The notes: generated by a model not told the origin, from the letters alone. 64,000 nucleotides of DNA from Gossypium raimondii (GCF_025698545.1 NC_068576.1:49882390-49946389); one strand, 5' to 3'; shown: positions 1 through 15,287, counted from the first letter of the stretch. Made by a program: numbers and translations.

Positions 1-2209
1 AAAATCTTTTATCTTACCAAACTATTTGTTTACTGCCACAACGTTCTTAATTGTTTCTGAGATTAATTTTGATCACGTTTTCTTAGATGTTATTGTTGAA
101 TGACAGAGTCACAAAGACATTTAGTCTAACATTCTTAGCCATGTGAGGTTTAAAGTTTAATCTTCTTGGCTGTAGATAAACTCATTTAATTACTTTTTGT
201 ATATGCTGTTATGTTTGCTTTAAAGGGCATAATTTGCATCAGCAATTAAATGTAGATACCTTGAGGATTCTCTTATGCATCCTGTGAAGCTTGCTATAAA
301 AGCAACTACATCTCTTATTTATTTTTGAACTGGCTGAGAATAATTTGCTGCTAGAAGTCATATATCTCTCCCTCTCCGTCTTGAGTGCCCCCTGTTGCTT
401 TTAGGGTATCATTTAGCCATCAAATAGCACATGGTGCTTGAAATCAGTATAAAGGGCTAATCCTTGGTGAATATTCACTTAATGTGAAAATGTATTGATG
501 CGTTTCTTATATATGATTCTTTATTAGATTATAAGAATATTATTTTGAGTTGTAGTTCATGCACATACTTATTAACCTCTAACTGAGATTTCACTATGCA
601 AGCATGTAAAGTTACGACAATTCAATTTGTAGACTAGACTCTGTTGGTTGCTTTAATTTGATTGAAAACTAAAATCAAGTTCAATTCATTATATCTACAA
701 CATATGAATTTGCGACAGGTATAACAAAATCTACTCTCCTGCATTTTGTTGAAATGGAGTTGTCTTTCTTAATTTGTTCTCCATAAGAATGATTCTTGAT
801 TATGTTGTTGAAGATAAAATTATAAACCTATTCTTGGGTCTTTGACTATTAAACTGAGCTTTTAGGTTGACATATTTTTGGATTGATATTAGAGCCTTCT
901 AAATTTGTGGTATAACGTTTTGCCTTAATTTTGATAAATAAAGTGTAATAAAACAAATAAGGCGGTTTATGCATAATCCTTGCTATCCCTTTCACTTGCA
1001 TGAGTCAATGGGCTTGCATATGAGAGTGCTCCCTTACATGATAGTATAACCTTGTAGGTTAGCTCGTCTTACATCTACTCAAATTAAAAAATTTCCTTCT
1101 CCGCACACTTCCCAAATGCACAAGCTCCTTGGATTCCAATTTGGTCAAACACAGGCCTATCACATACATTTTGATGAAAATATGTTGCTAGAGGTGGCAA
1201 ACCTTGCATACTCAACTTGCTTGAATTGAACTTGATCATAAATCAAAACTGAGTAAAATAGTTAACTCTGAAGCCAAATTGATCCAAGATAAGATTATCT
1301 GATTTGGAAATAATCCAAAAGTAAAATGACCTGATATCTAAATTAACTTGAACAAAATGATACTTAACCGAACTTGAATTGATTTGATACCTGGAATGAT
1401 CCAAGTTTATTTGAAGGGTGTACAAGCCAAATATGTGAAGTAAAATTAAATGTGTCACATTTAATCTCAAAGCATGTAATATATACACACACTTTAAAAA
1501 GAAGAAAATAACTATGAAAAAATGCAAAGAGTTATAGGTAAAAATTTTAGGAAGAAATATATGGCCCAAAAGTGTTCAACACTTTAGGAATTAGTTGTAA
1601 AAAATTAAATCCAAGGCAACTAAATACTATTTTGATTGAACTTTATGTGAATTAAGTTGTGTGATAATTTTTCCTGATTAATTGTAATAGCATATGATTT
1701 AGTTTATTTATTAAATTAAAATGGTGTTATATATAAATGATAATATTTATGATTTTGTCCCTTAGTTGTTTTTTTGCAAGATTGTAGAACTTAATTTATG
1801 AAGTAACACAAACCCAATATGATCTGACATGATTTGATTCAAAATGACTTGAAATAATATGTGATTGATAAGAACTATGACCTTAATATTGAATGACTGA
1901 ACTTGATGTCAACTGGACTTGCATGATTGCAGTCTATTTATAACCATATAGAGGCATGAAGGATTTTTTAGTCTAATGGCTAGTAGTTAAGAGGCTTTGG
2001 TTGCATGTGAGAATGAACTATCCTGAAAGTTCAAGCTTATTGGCTTTGGCCTTGTTGAGTCTTAATGTCTAGCATTTTATGAAGTATTTCTGTTGTATGA
2101 ACAGTGGTCAATCAGGTAAATATTGTATTGCCTTCTAGATGCATGTTTTTCATTTTCCATAAATGGTGTTTTATAAATCTAGTTTGAAAAAGTTAATTAC
2201 CTTCTACAG
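1..2209 (+). other. Upstream intron of POT1-like gene, no exon seen
   Basis: No coding exon is recognisable here. The first clear exon of the downstream gene opens after a splice acceptor at 2208-2209, and the missing N-terminal ~100 residues must be encoded further left, outside the window. The sequence is AT-rich and unique-looking. I infer it is mostly one long intron. Confidence 0.5.
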
Positions 2210-5200
2210 ATGACAGTTCATGAAGGAGATGTATATGCTATATTCAACAACAAGTTTTCTTCATTTGCTTTATATGATGGGAAAGATGGTGATAATTTCC
2301 ATCCTTATAAAGTTTCTTTAAGATTTCATGAGAGAGAACATGATGAAAAGATAATAGCAAGCATGAGAAAATGGTTAGCAAGTTCAGAGGTCATTGACGG
2401 TATGTTTTTTATTGGCTAGTGTGATCAATATTTCTCCTTTAACTGGTGGGTTATATGCATATTAAGTATTAATAGTTATTATCTCTTAATTGATATCAAT
2501 CTATATGTGAGTGCTCTATGCCTATAACAAAAGTATATGGTTGGAGTAATATTCTTTTCTGAAGCTGCTTGTTCCACTGTATTCTCATGCTTTGGTTAGA
2601 AAATTTAGAAACTTCATATTGTTAATTTTCATTTCTAGATCCCATGCTTATTTTCTTTTTCTGGTTGGTGTTCAATTTAAGTTTTTCCCTATTTAAAATC
2701 AACCATTTTTACAGGTGATCCACTAGACTGAGGTTGATTTCTTCCCCCCATCCTTGATTCTTGAAGCCCTTCAGGATTGCATCTACAATTTAATAGAGCT
2801 TGATTTTAGTTCAATTTGTGCTCTAAGGTTTGAAACATGTGGTAGTTGAAGAGACCACTGCACTAGATGGTAGTTAAAATGCATTAGGTATAAACGTGCA
2901 GAGAGTGCTTAGTGAGTCTCTGTCCTAATATATTAGGAGTAATAAAAGTAAGATTGCAGGGTGGGCCTGAGTGTTAATGGGCTGTAGAAGCCTGAGCAAT
3001 GACAATTGGCCTATCTTCTGCCTTTTCTTTTTGAAGCAAATTTTTGACGTCTTAACTTTTTTAAGTACTGGGCTGAACGTGGCTGGACATGAGGATTAGA
3101 TTGACAGTTTAACATAGTGGTAGTTAACACTGCACCAGCTTCTCCTGGAACTTCTATAATCAGTACTGTTTATCATGTAAGTCCACCTTTTTGGAATTAA
3201 CTTGGAAAGGACAGTTCCAGAGTATACCTTTCTAACTTCTAAGAGTTCTGACACACAACACAGACCTATATATTACATCTCAATACTGCAAGTTATTGAT
3301 TTTGTATATGCTAAAATATTGCATTGGCATTTTGGTTCTATGTTTATATAGTTTAAAAGTCATGCATGTGCAGTGCCTCTTTTTTTGTGATTCTGTCCTC
3401 TAATTATGATGCCAAATATCTGGTCATTTCCATCACCCCATATGAAGCTTCACCTTTTTTTTTCATGCTTGTTAGTGCCAAATTTCTCATTGTTGAGGGA
3501 GATAGACCGAGTGGTTTGTGTAAATTTAGCTTGCAAGGTATTGATCCGTATCTTTGATTTTCATGTGTTATATTTATGTACTTGGTATGTTCAACTGTGT
3601 CCAATGTAATCATATTTTTATGCTGCTTGATTATTTCAAGGTGTGCTGATCCATCTTGATATTTAATGTTTGGCCCTACTAAGGTACTTCATATAAGCAA
3701 AACTACTAATGATAAGTGGATGGTCTTTCTTTGGGATGGAACGGATGCTCCACCTATCAGTATTTATAACAAGTGAGTTGGTATCTTTTTAATTGCTCCT
3801 CTATTTAAGCCTTTAACTGTAAAGCAAACGCTAGGATTTGGTGGAAGCATTCCTACTTTTTACATGGTATCGTTGACACATGGTTATATATAAATTCTGA
3901 TCTATCAACAAGCATTTGTTCGCGCTTCAATGCCTTTGATTTCATTGCGTCAATCAGTTGCAATTGACTTTTGTGGTCATATTAAATTGTCTTTCCTGCT
4001 GAAAGGAAAAGTTAGCATAGGTAAAGATGATTAGGAGGCTACTGACAGGTGCAGTGTTCTATATCTTTTGGGAGTGGCATTTTGTTAGCTCAGTTGTTTC
4101 TCCAGAAAGGGTGGTTTTTTCTTTCTCTTTGTATGGAGCTCATTGGCTTGTTATCTCTATTGTATGATCGGAAAGGCTCTGCTTTGCTATTAAGAATCTT
4201 AAGTCACATTTATGGTAATGACTGTTTTTAACTTGAGATTACGCTATATATCTGCTGTGATAAAAGAGGATTGCGGTTCACAAATTTGTTTCTTTAAGTT
4301 GTGTTGAGCTTAAATTACCGCAAAGCAGGCGGTTGGTTGGCTGGCTATATTTTTTGCAGATGCATGTAGTTAGAGTTTCGGTTAGTTCTTTAATGATTTA
4401 CAAGAGTTCTCAGAAGAAAATTTTGAAGCTTAAGTTATGGTGTATTATCATGAAGCCAGTTATTCTGATTCACTGTGATACCCTATCCTGTCCGTGCATT
4501 AAGAAGATTACGTCTCTTGAGATCTATAAATGGGCGATAGAGTTTAGTCTGTAGACTTTACTAGGTTGATTAAAGGTAGAAAGGGTCAGGCCTAAGGCTG
4601 TCTGGCTTGCTGAAAGTGAAGAATATATTCTGGAATGCTTTGGTAGTTAGGACATCACAGATTTAATAGGATAAATTGGTCTGATCATTGGTGCAAGATT
4701 TGTTTAGGGTTGTACGGGGAAGCGATTGAGGAAGAAAGTTGTGGGTGCTATGCTGCCTAGCTGAACAGTGTTGGGCTTAATTTATATATGATGCTACATT
4801 CTGTGGTTACTGAGAGTAACTTGTTAACATTATTGAAATTTGATATATACATGTAAAGGGAAAAATCATCTGGTTGTAAAAACATAATTTCCGGAGGTTT
4901 AGAAAATGATGAGAAAAGAAAAAGATTGCAAGGGGGCAAAATGTTAGGCATCCTTGCTTTTATAACGTACTTGTAATTTCCTTAATGCAAAACCTACTAT
5001 AATATAGAATCATGTAGATATTATGGAAATTTTAAAGACTAATTCCCTGTCGTGTAGAGATTTGGATTTTGGAGTCTTAAATAGGAAACTGCCTTAGCAA
5101 CATGTAAATAATTTTGTCCGTTTAAAATAGAATAAATAATCATTTTGAACTCCTATAGCCTGGTTGGTCCAGCTGTAGAAAGTGTTATTTGAGTTTAGTT

Positions 5201-8200
5201 GTTCAGAAACTGGTGAAAGAGAATCTAAGATGGTGTTAAATACAGAAGCATTATAGAATGTAGAAAGATGTTTTACTGTTTTTTTAAGAAAATTTTTTAA
5301 ATGCCATAAACAGATGAAAAAAAAGAGAAAAAAGGGACAGCTTGTGGAAGTATGTTTTTTTTTTAAATGTTCTGAAATACTTGTATGATTACATTCCAAA
5401 TTGTGAATAAGGAAAAAAAGGATAAAATGCACTAGATAAGTACTACAAATGAGGATAAATAAATTCCATGAAAATTGTGAAATTAATTGTTTACATTATG
5501 CAAGGTGTGCTGGACTTTCGGCTGAATATCAATCCTCATCGACTATAAGCTATTATGTAATTTTTTTAGTGACATTTTACTTTGAGGTATGACTTATTAT
5601 ATTGGTAAATTGAGATGGTAGATGGATTTAGAAACTACTTTCTTCTAGGTTTGTATCTATAACTAAACCGATGCCTTTCTATCATAATTTTACTTTAGTT
5701 ATTATTGTTCTCTCAGTTTTTAATTCATCACAAAATAGACTCCTATTAATGAAGCACATTTCTTTCTATTTCTATTAAGCGTAAAGGGTAAAATAGAGGT
5801 CTAAAATATTAATAAACCCCTTTGTTGCTACCTTTGAGAGACACTTTGGAGAAGTTTCAAGCTAGTCTGGAAAGCCCAAATTATCTTCGTGATAGGCTGT
5901 GAATGTTAGAAGTTAGATTGCAAAACACCCAACTTCAGTTTTAGAGTAGAAATGCTCTTTCACAAGCTAGGCTAAATGCCCAATGAGGGAGACTGTTAGA
6001 CTGATTTTGGAGTTTGGTAATTTTAGAACCTTAGCATTGCCACTTACCAGAAATTACTATTAAAAGTACAGGTGAAACTTTCCAAAATTTTAAATTTACA
6101 TAGCAAAAGAAACTGACATTTTCTCCAAGGGCTGCACTACTATGCATTTATGTATTTAACTTCTGTTATGGCAAAGTATCTATAGTATGGATCTAGACCT
6201 TCTCGATGAGTTACCATAGTTCTGATTCTAGGCAAAAGATTTTCTAGCAACCGATATTTTTCAACTTTCAGTCAAGTACTTAAAACTTCAAATAGCCATT
6301 TACACTTATACATAATAAGTGAGGTATTGGATGAGTTAGCTGTTTTCTGTTACTATAATTCTTTTTAACTTGTTACTCCTTTGATGTAAAAATATAAAAT
6401 AAAATAAAATAAAAAGAGGACTACATCAATAGGGGAACACGTGCATTCCTCACCCCCTTTGGGGCACTGTATCTTCTTAAACTTAAGATCTGGTCTATCA
6501 ACAGTTTTAACTCTGTTACAATCAAAGAGTTGACTTCATTTATGATTTATGCCTAATTGAACAGCTTTCAGTTTCACATGCACAATATTGATGCTTGCTA
6601 TGTCTAGTTATTTATTTATTTGTAATCTAACAGATTTTTCACTTAATGAGTATGCTCCACAGGCTGGAAGATGAACTGCACAATCCACTTCCTCTACATT
6701 TCGAGCCTCTGCCTCCATCAAGAGATGTGCTATGTACATTTCCTACTGTTGGAACTATCCTAAGAGTGATCCTTGATGTAGACTGCGTAACATATATACT
6801 TCAGCTGCTAAAAGTTGATCAATGGATGAAATTTTTTCATGTATTCTGCAAAATGCATGACGGATTATGGTATGGTGTGTTCACATCATCTTCAATGATC
6901 CGAGATATGCCAAATGATGATATTCTCATATTTGAGCGTCAGAGGTGAATTTTTTTGCATGTAGACCTTGTTAAACAAATAGATTGTTTATTCCCTTTTG
7001 ATTGAAATTCTTTTCAGAAGTTTTGAATATCTCACTCTATTTCTATATGTGTATGTGTTAGCAATTGTGATCAACGATCACTGGGTGAACTAGATCGGAT
7101 GCCATACTGGAGCTGTCCATGGCCATCAAAAATCACAGGTTCCATGTGAATATAATTTATTTTTATTTCTCATTTATTGGTATATTTGATTCAATCTCCT
7201 AGATGCAGTTATTGAAATTTATGAGTGATGATTATGCCCTTGATCAGAGGTTAAACGCATTGATGTACCATTTTCTACATTGATGGATGTTCTCACTTGT
7301 AAAAAGGTATTATACCCTTCAGCATTTTTTAAAAAAAATCAAAATGTACTATACATTGATGGACCCTCTCCCTCACTCTACCGGCCACCTCTTTTTGGTC
7401 CGATAATGCCCAAAATAGACCACAAAACCTTTGAAATTTTTTTTGAATTTTGAATCATCTGCAATCTCTTTTCTTCCCTCACACGCAAGCACCTACATTA
7501 TTGGTCTGTCAAGATTAGGTGGGCTCCAGTTGAGTTTGTTTTGAACTCGGTTGAAATTTGAATCTTTTTTGCTTCATTAATTCGTTTGGGCTTTGTAGCC
7601 TACATATTTTGGTTGCTTCAGGTTTGGCCGTTTAATAGCTGTAGTAGTTCTAATTGGCATTTTTTTTTTTTTATGACCAACATGGCTGTCTTCTCTTTTT
7701 TTACTGCAATTGGTGAGAATGCCACCTTTTGATAGAGAGGACTAAGCTCAATGGTTTTATCCTTTTGAAGGTGTTATGGTTTCATATGAGAATTAGCTTG
7801 AAGGCTATGGAAGCATATTAAAACTAGGGAATAATGTTTGACTGGAGTTGTGCTTATTTGTTGCTTGGGTAACCTTCCAGGAAACAAATAATTTCAGGTG
7901 TGTAGTACGATTTGTTGCTGTAATTCCATGGCGAGTTGAGGATTTCCGCGCTCCTTGTGGAGCTTATAGGGTTAGGTTTACCCTAGAGGATCCAACTGCC
8001 CGAATCCATGCTTATGCTCATGCTGAAAATGGGGTAAGCACATCATATTTAAAAATCTTGTGGTAACCTTTAGACTTTTGTGGTGTAAATCATTTTACAT
8101 GTGCTCTTGAATTCAATATTGCAAACTAAGATCATGATTGCAAGTTTTTAATGATGGTCTTCATTGAATAGTTAAAATGTGAATCTAGAAGGAAAAAAAA

Positions 8201-8683
8201 ATGAAAAATAGAAAACCAAGTATATGTTTTGAGTCTCTGATGCCATTGCCTAAAATTGAAAGAAAATTGTTAATTTTTTAGCTGTTTTGGAGCCATAGCA
8301 ACTTGAAAAGGACAATCTTGGAAGTTGGTTTTGGAAATCCTTCAGAACATGCCTACTTGTTGTGCTTGTTAAACTTGGAGTGGTGCTTCTACCGCTTTTG
8401 ATATTGTAAAATATTTAGTTTACCAGTAGTAGCATATTATTATGCATTCCACATGAATATAGTTTAATTCGATGTTGCTGCATTTCTGAAGGAGGAATTT
8501 TTCAATTGTTCGTCCACTGATGCACTGAAACGGAAGGTAATTAAATTGCTTGGAGTACCTGTAAGTAGAGATGGGGAGGCGATAATGGGTGGTGCTAGAA
8601 ATCCGCCATGGGTGCAGTGTTACTTGAAATCTAATCCCATCAAACAGCGCCATTGGATATTTGAAACCAAGCTTCTTGGTTAA
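2210..8683 (+). CDS. POT1: Protection of telomeres 1 (POT1)-like protein, 5' partial
   Basis: Single-stranded telomere DNA-binding or telomerase-associated OB-fold protein acting in the nucleus. Eight exons join in phase: 2210-2399, 3476-3537, 3684-3772, 6663-6944, 7062-7138, 7248-7306, 7881-8033 and 8492-8683 (stop TAA). They give 367 codons; plant POT1 proteins are about 460 residues, so the first half of OB1 lies left of the window. Recognisable family stretches are FSSFALYDGKDGDNFHPYK (end of OB1), KWMVFLWDGTDAPP (OB2), LCTFPTVGTILRV, FRCVVRFVAVIPWRVEDF, and a C-terminal NPPWVQCYLKS. The ATG at 2210 is only the first codon of an internal exon, not a start. The 2.9 kb intron at 3773-6662 is unusually long. 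All donor and acceptor dinucleotides are GT and AG, and no stop interrupts the joined frame, so the gene looks intact. Family identity is from recognition of plant POT1; which paralogue it is cannot be told. Confidence 0.88.
3773..6662 (+). other. Long POT1 intron (2.9 kb)
   Basis: Intron between the OB2 exon and the following exon. It is AT-rich, with short ORFs in all frames but no recognisable domain, terminal repeats or RNA gene. Confidence 0.7.
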
Positions 8684-9889
8684 CCAGTTTGACTTTACTT
8701 GTATGGTATGTAATGTATTTAGGTAGGTTCGGTTAAGCTGGCTATAATTGACGCCAAGTTACTAGGTATCACCGGGGATTACTTCAATATTATACCTCTT
8801 TTTTACCTATTATTCTATATCAGGCTTTTGCGCTTTCTAGCTATAATAACCCCTCCATGCAATAAACATTTAAGTTCAAGTGTTCAAAATAAATCCACAT
8901 CAACACTAAAAAGGATCATTTAATTTACATATATTAGTTTATATGGATAAAACCTTACATGTATGCCACTGATTAGTGGTAGATTAAATGTTGAAGAATA
9001 AAAAATTAGTGTACTACAAACTGAGGTAAATTACACATTAGTAACCTCATGATTTGAGTTGGATTCACATAAACTCATTCATTAGAAGGGGCATCGACTG
9101 CCAAAAAGAAGACAAATGAAAACATAAAACAGTAGAAGAGAACAGGCGAGAGAAGACTTCTAGAGAGAAACAGTTTATATGTGCAATTTTTTTGGGGTTA
9201 GTTATATGTAAAGCAACCATTTTTGAATTGATTAAAAGTGTTGCCATAGTTTTCTATTCTCCCCCTCTTAAGCAAGTAAGAAATAATGCCAACCTCGACA
9301 TCAATTATAAGAAAAGGCTTGGTATCTTAACTATTATTCTTTATGGATTTTGGTCTTTGGTTTCGTTTAAAAATATCTAAAATTTAAAAGAAAATATAAC
9401 ATGTATAATTTATATATATATATATATATATAAACCTTGTCATCCTCATGCTCTATCCCCAATATTCTATAAAAAAATAACAGCTTAAAATCTTATATAA
9501 GATATAAAATATTTTAAAATATTTGTATAAATTTAAAAAATCATTAAATATTTAGATAGTATAATTTTTGCCTCTAAACTTGGCAATTAGTTCCACTTTG
9601 GTACTTGTACTTTCTTTTTGTTCACTTTGATATTTGAACTTGGCAACTAGATCCATTTTAATCCATTAACTTGGATTCTATCAAGATTTGATGATGTAAC
9701 ATTGTCCTTGGAATATTACTGGATTGGTTGGTTAGACTGATTGGATCAAGAACCAATCGATATACTAATCCAAACAATGAGGTTAAACTGATTGAATCAG
9801 AAATTGCTTGAACTCGATGAAAATTGAAAATTGGGACAAGAATGAGAATCCATTTAATTTTTCATGAAATTTTAATTAATTATTTAATT
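8684..9889. other. POT1 3' region and intergenic DNA
   Basis: Contains the POT1 3'UTR (end not determined) and AT-rich DNA. A TA microsatellite lies near 9413-9433. No gene is recognisable. Confidence 0.5.
9413..9433. repeat. (TA)n microsatellite
   Basis: About ten uninterrupted TA units. Confidence 0.9.
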
Positions 9890-10775
9890 ATAGCAGTTGA
9901 ACCAAGCAAATCGTTTGATCGGGAATCTGCTGCGGAATCCCGGATCTAGACACAAGAGAAACACAAATTAGAAATAAAACGAGAATAAATAAAATTAGTT
10001 AAATAATAAATAAATAAATAAATAAATAAAAAAGGATAGATTTGCCCTATGAAACCCTTGGTTAACTTGTAACCAAAAACGTCAATGATTGAGCGGCTCC
10101 CTACGAAACCCCTAGAAAAAGAACCTCTAGAAACACCGATGAACGGGAAAGAAATTTGAATATTTGCAACTCCGAAATACCCTCGAAAAGTAACAAACTC
10201 CAAACTAAATAGCAAGAGAAGAATCACTCAACTCTAAAAAAAATTTGCCTTACACAAATTTGAAAGAAAACAAATACTCTTCTTTTTATTCCCCCCAATG
10301 TGTAGAAAACAAGCTTATTTATAGGCAAATTACAAGAGTAATTGAATCCTAATAAAACTCTTTCAAGAGTAATTGAATCCTAATAAAAACTCTTTAAAGA
10401 GTAATTGAATCCTAATAAAACTCTTTAAAATTATCTAAGAAAATAAATAAATAATAACCTAACCAATAAAATTACTTAACTCATAAATGATGTGTCTCAA
10501 CCAATGAGAATTAAGTAAATAATAATAATAATAATAATATACATAAAAGATTAATCCACCAATTTATGGGCTTTCACTATTCCAAGATTGGTCCAGTGAA
10601 TTGCATTCTCGTATTTGTCAATGTCACGAACATGATGAATTAAATTTGTAGCAACAAAGTCTTGGACAAAAGCATTCATCTTTAATTTTAATTGTCGTGC
10701 CTTGCTTCGAGTAATTGGACCACTAGGAAAAACAACCCCTTGAGTGTCACCTCCTTGGCTCGTATCAGAATCAGT
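9890..10775 (-). mobile_element. Ty3/gypsy remnant: polyprotein tail plus LTR-like DNA
   Basis: On the minus strand, 10770 down to the stop at 10551 translates as one open stretch containing SGPITRSKARQLKLK and ending HWTNLGIVKAHKLVD. A GPITRS-type motif is typical of the very C-terminus of some plant Ty3/gypsy polyproteins. Downstream on that strand follows LTR-like DNA with a TATAAATA-type box near 10316-10324 and a leader near 10200. The 5' part of the element is absent, so this is a 3' remnant. Exact ends and target duplication were not found. Confidence 0.6.
10335..10428. repeat. 31-bp tandem repeat, three copies
   Basis: The unit AGAGTAATTGAATCCTAATA followed by AAACTCTTT(C/A)A occurs three times in a row just upstream (minus sense) of the TATA-like box of the gypsy remnant. 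It looks like a duplicated U3 enhancer block. Copies differ by single-base indels. Confidence 0.85.
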
Positions 10776-11192
10776 GATCTGACCGGTTCAACATTGGTCA
10801 AGTTATTAAAACATTATATGTGACGCTTAAGATTGTACCACGTTATTATTTGAAAATTTATATAGATCTTTTAATTTTCAAGTGATAATGCAATGCATTC
10901 TAAGAACGTCATGTCATTAAACTTTTATATTTTTCAATTTCAGTGACCAAAATGAATTTAATTATCAAGTTTAGGATAAAAAATTATATTATTCCTTACA
11001 TATTTAATACATATAAATTAGAGTAAGAAATGCATATAAAAAATTTACATAAAAATAAATGACGATTTTAGATTTCACATACGATTTTGTTTTTGGGTAC
11101 AAACGAAGGATTTAATTGTTGGGTTAGTTGTTAAAAGTCCTCTGGAGCTTATTCTTCAAGTTCAACTGAGTTGACCACTATCCCAAAACCAG

Positions 11193-12725
11193 ATGCTCGC
11201 AATTTCGGCTGCCAACAGTCACTTCATTGCTCACCTTCCCGCCCCCTCAAATGATCCAAACCCACGAGCAAAACCCATTTCAAACAAACCAAATCATCTC
11301 CAAATCCTCAAGAAATGCACCCATTTAATCCAATTCAAGCAAGTTCATGCGCAATTCATCAAAACTCCACTTCACCAGTCCAATACCTACCTTTCCAAAC
11401 TCATCCAAGCCTTAGTTGACTCCGGCGACCTCCCTTACGCCCGCCAGGTATTCGATCAAGTAACCCAGCCCTCCACATTTGCTTTCAACACTATGATAAG
11501 ATGCTACGGAACAAATAACTTGGGCCATGATGGAATTGACCTTTATATCAGAATGAGACACCAGGGGGTTGACGCGGATAATTTTACTTACCCCTTTCTT
11601 TTAAAGGCTTGCAGTGGTCTAAAACAAGGCAAAGGAGTCCACTCTCTGGTTGTCAAGGACAAAAGATTTAGTTCCGAGATTCATTCTTTAACTTCTTTGA
11701 CGACGTTTTATTGTTCTTTTGGTGATGTCGGTTCTGCTCGGTTGTTGTTTGATAGTATGCCCGAGAGAAATGTGGTTACTTGGACTGGTATCATAAAAGG
11801 ATATGTGAAGCAAAAGAGATATAAAGAAGGGATTGAATTATTTAATCAAATGAAGAATTATGGGGTCGAAATAAATGAATTGACTTTGGTTTGTATACTC
11901 TCGGCATGTGCTAATTTGGGGGCTTTGGAAATAGGTCAATGGGTGCATGAATATACTGATAGAAAGAGAATATTTTTGAATCCAAAGCTTGGTGCTGCCC
12001 TTATTGATATGTATGGTAAATGTGGTCACATTGACAAGGCTTATCGAGTTTTCAAGACTCTGCCTTGTAAAGGTGTTTATGTTTGGAATGCCTTGATTGG
12101 GGGACTGGCAATGCATGGTTATGGGATTGAAGCCATTAAAAGATTTAGGGAAATGCAAGGGAACGGAATAAAGCCGGATCGGATCACGTTCATTTCGGTT
12201 TTATCTGCTTGCAGTCATTCAGGATTGGTGGAGAAAGGAAAGGAGATTTTTCATTCAATGAGAAAGGATTTCGGATTTGAGCCTGGCATCAAGCATTATG
12301 GATGCTTTGTGGACATTTTATGCAGGGCAGGACTCTTGAATGAGGCATATGAGGTTATAATGAACATGCCAATGGAACCAAATGCGGTTTTGTGGGGAAC
12401 TTTGTTGAATGCCTGTGCTGCAGCTGCGAATGTTGAGCTAGCCGAGGCGGCAATGGAACGACTGATGGTTTTGGAACCTTGTAATGATGGAAACTATGTT
12501 CTTATGTCGAATATTTATGCCGTGAAGAAACGCTGGAATGATGTAGCTAGGATTAGAAAGATTATGAAAGATGAGCAGATATTGAGGAATCCCGGCCATA
12601 GTTCAATTGAAGTGGATAATGTTGTCCATGAATTCAGGGTTGGTGATGTCAGGCATCCCTGTTCGGAACAGATATATGACATGTTGGAAAAAGTAGTAAT
12701 AACCATAAAAGAACCTTATTTTTAA
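11193..12725 (+). CDS. PLS-class pentatricopeptide repeat protein (E/E+ type)
   Basis: 510-residue intronless protein predicted to bind organellar RNA. Such proteins act in mitochondria or chloroplasts, typically in C-to-U editing or transcript processing. Degenerate 31-36-residue repeats run from about residue 36 to 390, with signatures such as FNTMIRCY, NVVTWTGIIKGYVK, ALIDMYGKCGHIDKAYRVF and PDRITFISVLSACSHSGLVE. The C-terminus has an E motif (about 393-468, LWGTLLNACAAAANVELAE) and an E+-like stretch (about 470-500, VVHEFRVGDVRHP) but no DYW deaminase domain, so editing would need a deaminase supplied in trans. The N-terminal 30 residues are short in acidic residues, compatible with a targeting peptide, which I infer only. 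ATG at 11193 is the first in frame. The frame is intact, and the gene converges on the eL8 gene. The RNA target cannot be read from the sequence. Confidence 0.93.
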   Translation: MLAISAANSHFIAHLPAPSNDPNPRAKPISNKPNHLQILKKCTHLIQFKQVHAQFIKTPLHQSNTYLSKLIQALVDSGDLPYARQVFDQVTQPSTFAFNTMIRCYGTNNLGHDGIDLYIRMRHQGVDADNFTYPFLLKACSGLKQGKGVHSLVVKDKRFSSEIHSLTSLTTFYCSFGDVGSARLLFDSMPERNVVTWTGIIKGYVKQKRYKEGIELFNQMKNYGVEINELTLVCILSACANLGALEIGQWVHEYTDRKRIFLNPKLGAALIDMYGKCGHIDKAYRVFKTLPCKGVYVWNALIGGLAMHGYGIEAIKRFREMQGNGIKPDRITFISVLSACSHSGLVEKGKEIFHSMRKDFGFEPGIKHYGCFVDILCRAGLLNEAYEVIMNMPMEPNAVLWGTLLNACAAAANVELAEAAMERLMVLEPCNDGNYVLMSNIYAVKKRWNDVARIRKIMKDEQILRNPGHSSIEVDNVVHEFRVGDVRHPCSEQIYDMLEKVVITIKEPYF

Positions 12726-13426
12726 GGTCTTGTCTTCGAGGGTTGATTAGAGTTGAGCCCCTCGTCCAAGTCCAAAGTCCCATCCAAAATTAAGAGAGTG
12801 TAAAAATATTGGTTTAAAAATTGAGTTTTTAATAAAAAAATAAAATTTGTTTTCTAAATGAGACTTTTTTACTTGGGCCAACCCAACATGGCCCAAATCA
12901 ACATAAACTGCTATTTTTCTATTATTTTGTTATTATTTTATTGTTACTATTTAAATATTATGCGATCTTATTTATCATTTTTATCTAGACAAAATTTGGG
13001 TAAAATTTCAAAACCTATTTTTGAACCAAACTAAACTCAAACCTAAACTCTACCCATTATTAAGCATATTCATGAGTAGACATTTAACACTCGAATTTGA
13101 ATTGAGCTCAATTATTAATGTTTGAACTACCTTGAGTTTAAATGCACTCAAATGAAGCATTATTTAATAACCGGAAATGTAAAAGTTAAATCAACCGCAT
13201 AATTGATAGTTTTTCATTATAAGCCCACAAAATTTCATCAAAACAGTAGCTAGAAAGTTATTTCAAAAGTTCAAACAAAAATCTATAAATATTCCTCTGT
13301 AAAAAAGAAAAGAAACTAAAGTTTGAAAGTTGATTGCAGCTTTTACTTAAAAAGAGGACCATTTAATCTAAACAAAATCGAAAACAAAACTGAAAGTACA
13401 ACCGGAAGGATAAAAATGGTGATCTT
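12726..13426. other. Convergent intergenic spacer PPR/RPL7A
   Basis: Holds the 3'UTRs of two convergent genes. From about 12800 to 13085 the sequence resembles a decayed copy of the hAT-like element at 25876-26491 (GGGCCAACCCAAC and TTGTTATTATTTTATTGTTAC blocks), but no clear ends remain. Confidence 0.4.
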
Positions 13427-15143
<1,717 letters not shown>

Positions 15144-15192
15144 TTTTTGCACCACGATAGTCTTCTTCCAAGCTTTTACTAACGGCGGAGGA

Positions 15193-15200
15193 AAACCCTA
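15193..15200 (+). promoter_or_regulatory. Telo-box in RPL7A leader/promoter
   Basis: AAACCCTA, the plant telo-box, sits 50 bp upstream of the RPL7A start codon. This motif is established in plant translation-machinery promoters and leaders. Confidence 0.6.
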
Positions 15201-15281
15201 CGAAGTACGACAAAGTATAGGCGAAACGACTGAGGTTTATATAATAACAAGATCGATGTCTCGGCCAGTTCCCCAAAACTA

Positions 15282-15287
15282 TGGGCT
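15282..15287 (+). promoter_or_regulatory. Site II (TGGGCY) element
   Basis: TGGGCT, matching the site II consensus recognised by TCP factors, lies 139 bp upstream of the RPL7A start and on the DEK-proximal side. With the telo-box it forms the usual ribosomal protein promoter pair. Confidence 0.5.

Noticed and set aside
2210-2419. Stand-alone 69-codon gene starting at 2210
   Set aside because: The ATG directly follows a splice acceptor and the peptide is the internal OB1 segment of POT1; the frame continues into the next exon at 3476.
5094-5432. 112-codon minus frame inside the POT1 intron
   Set aside because: Homopolymer-driven frame with no recognisable domain.
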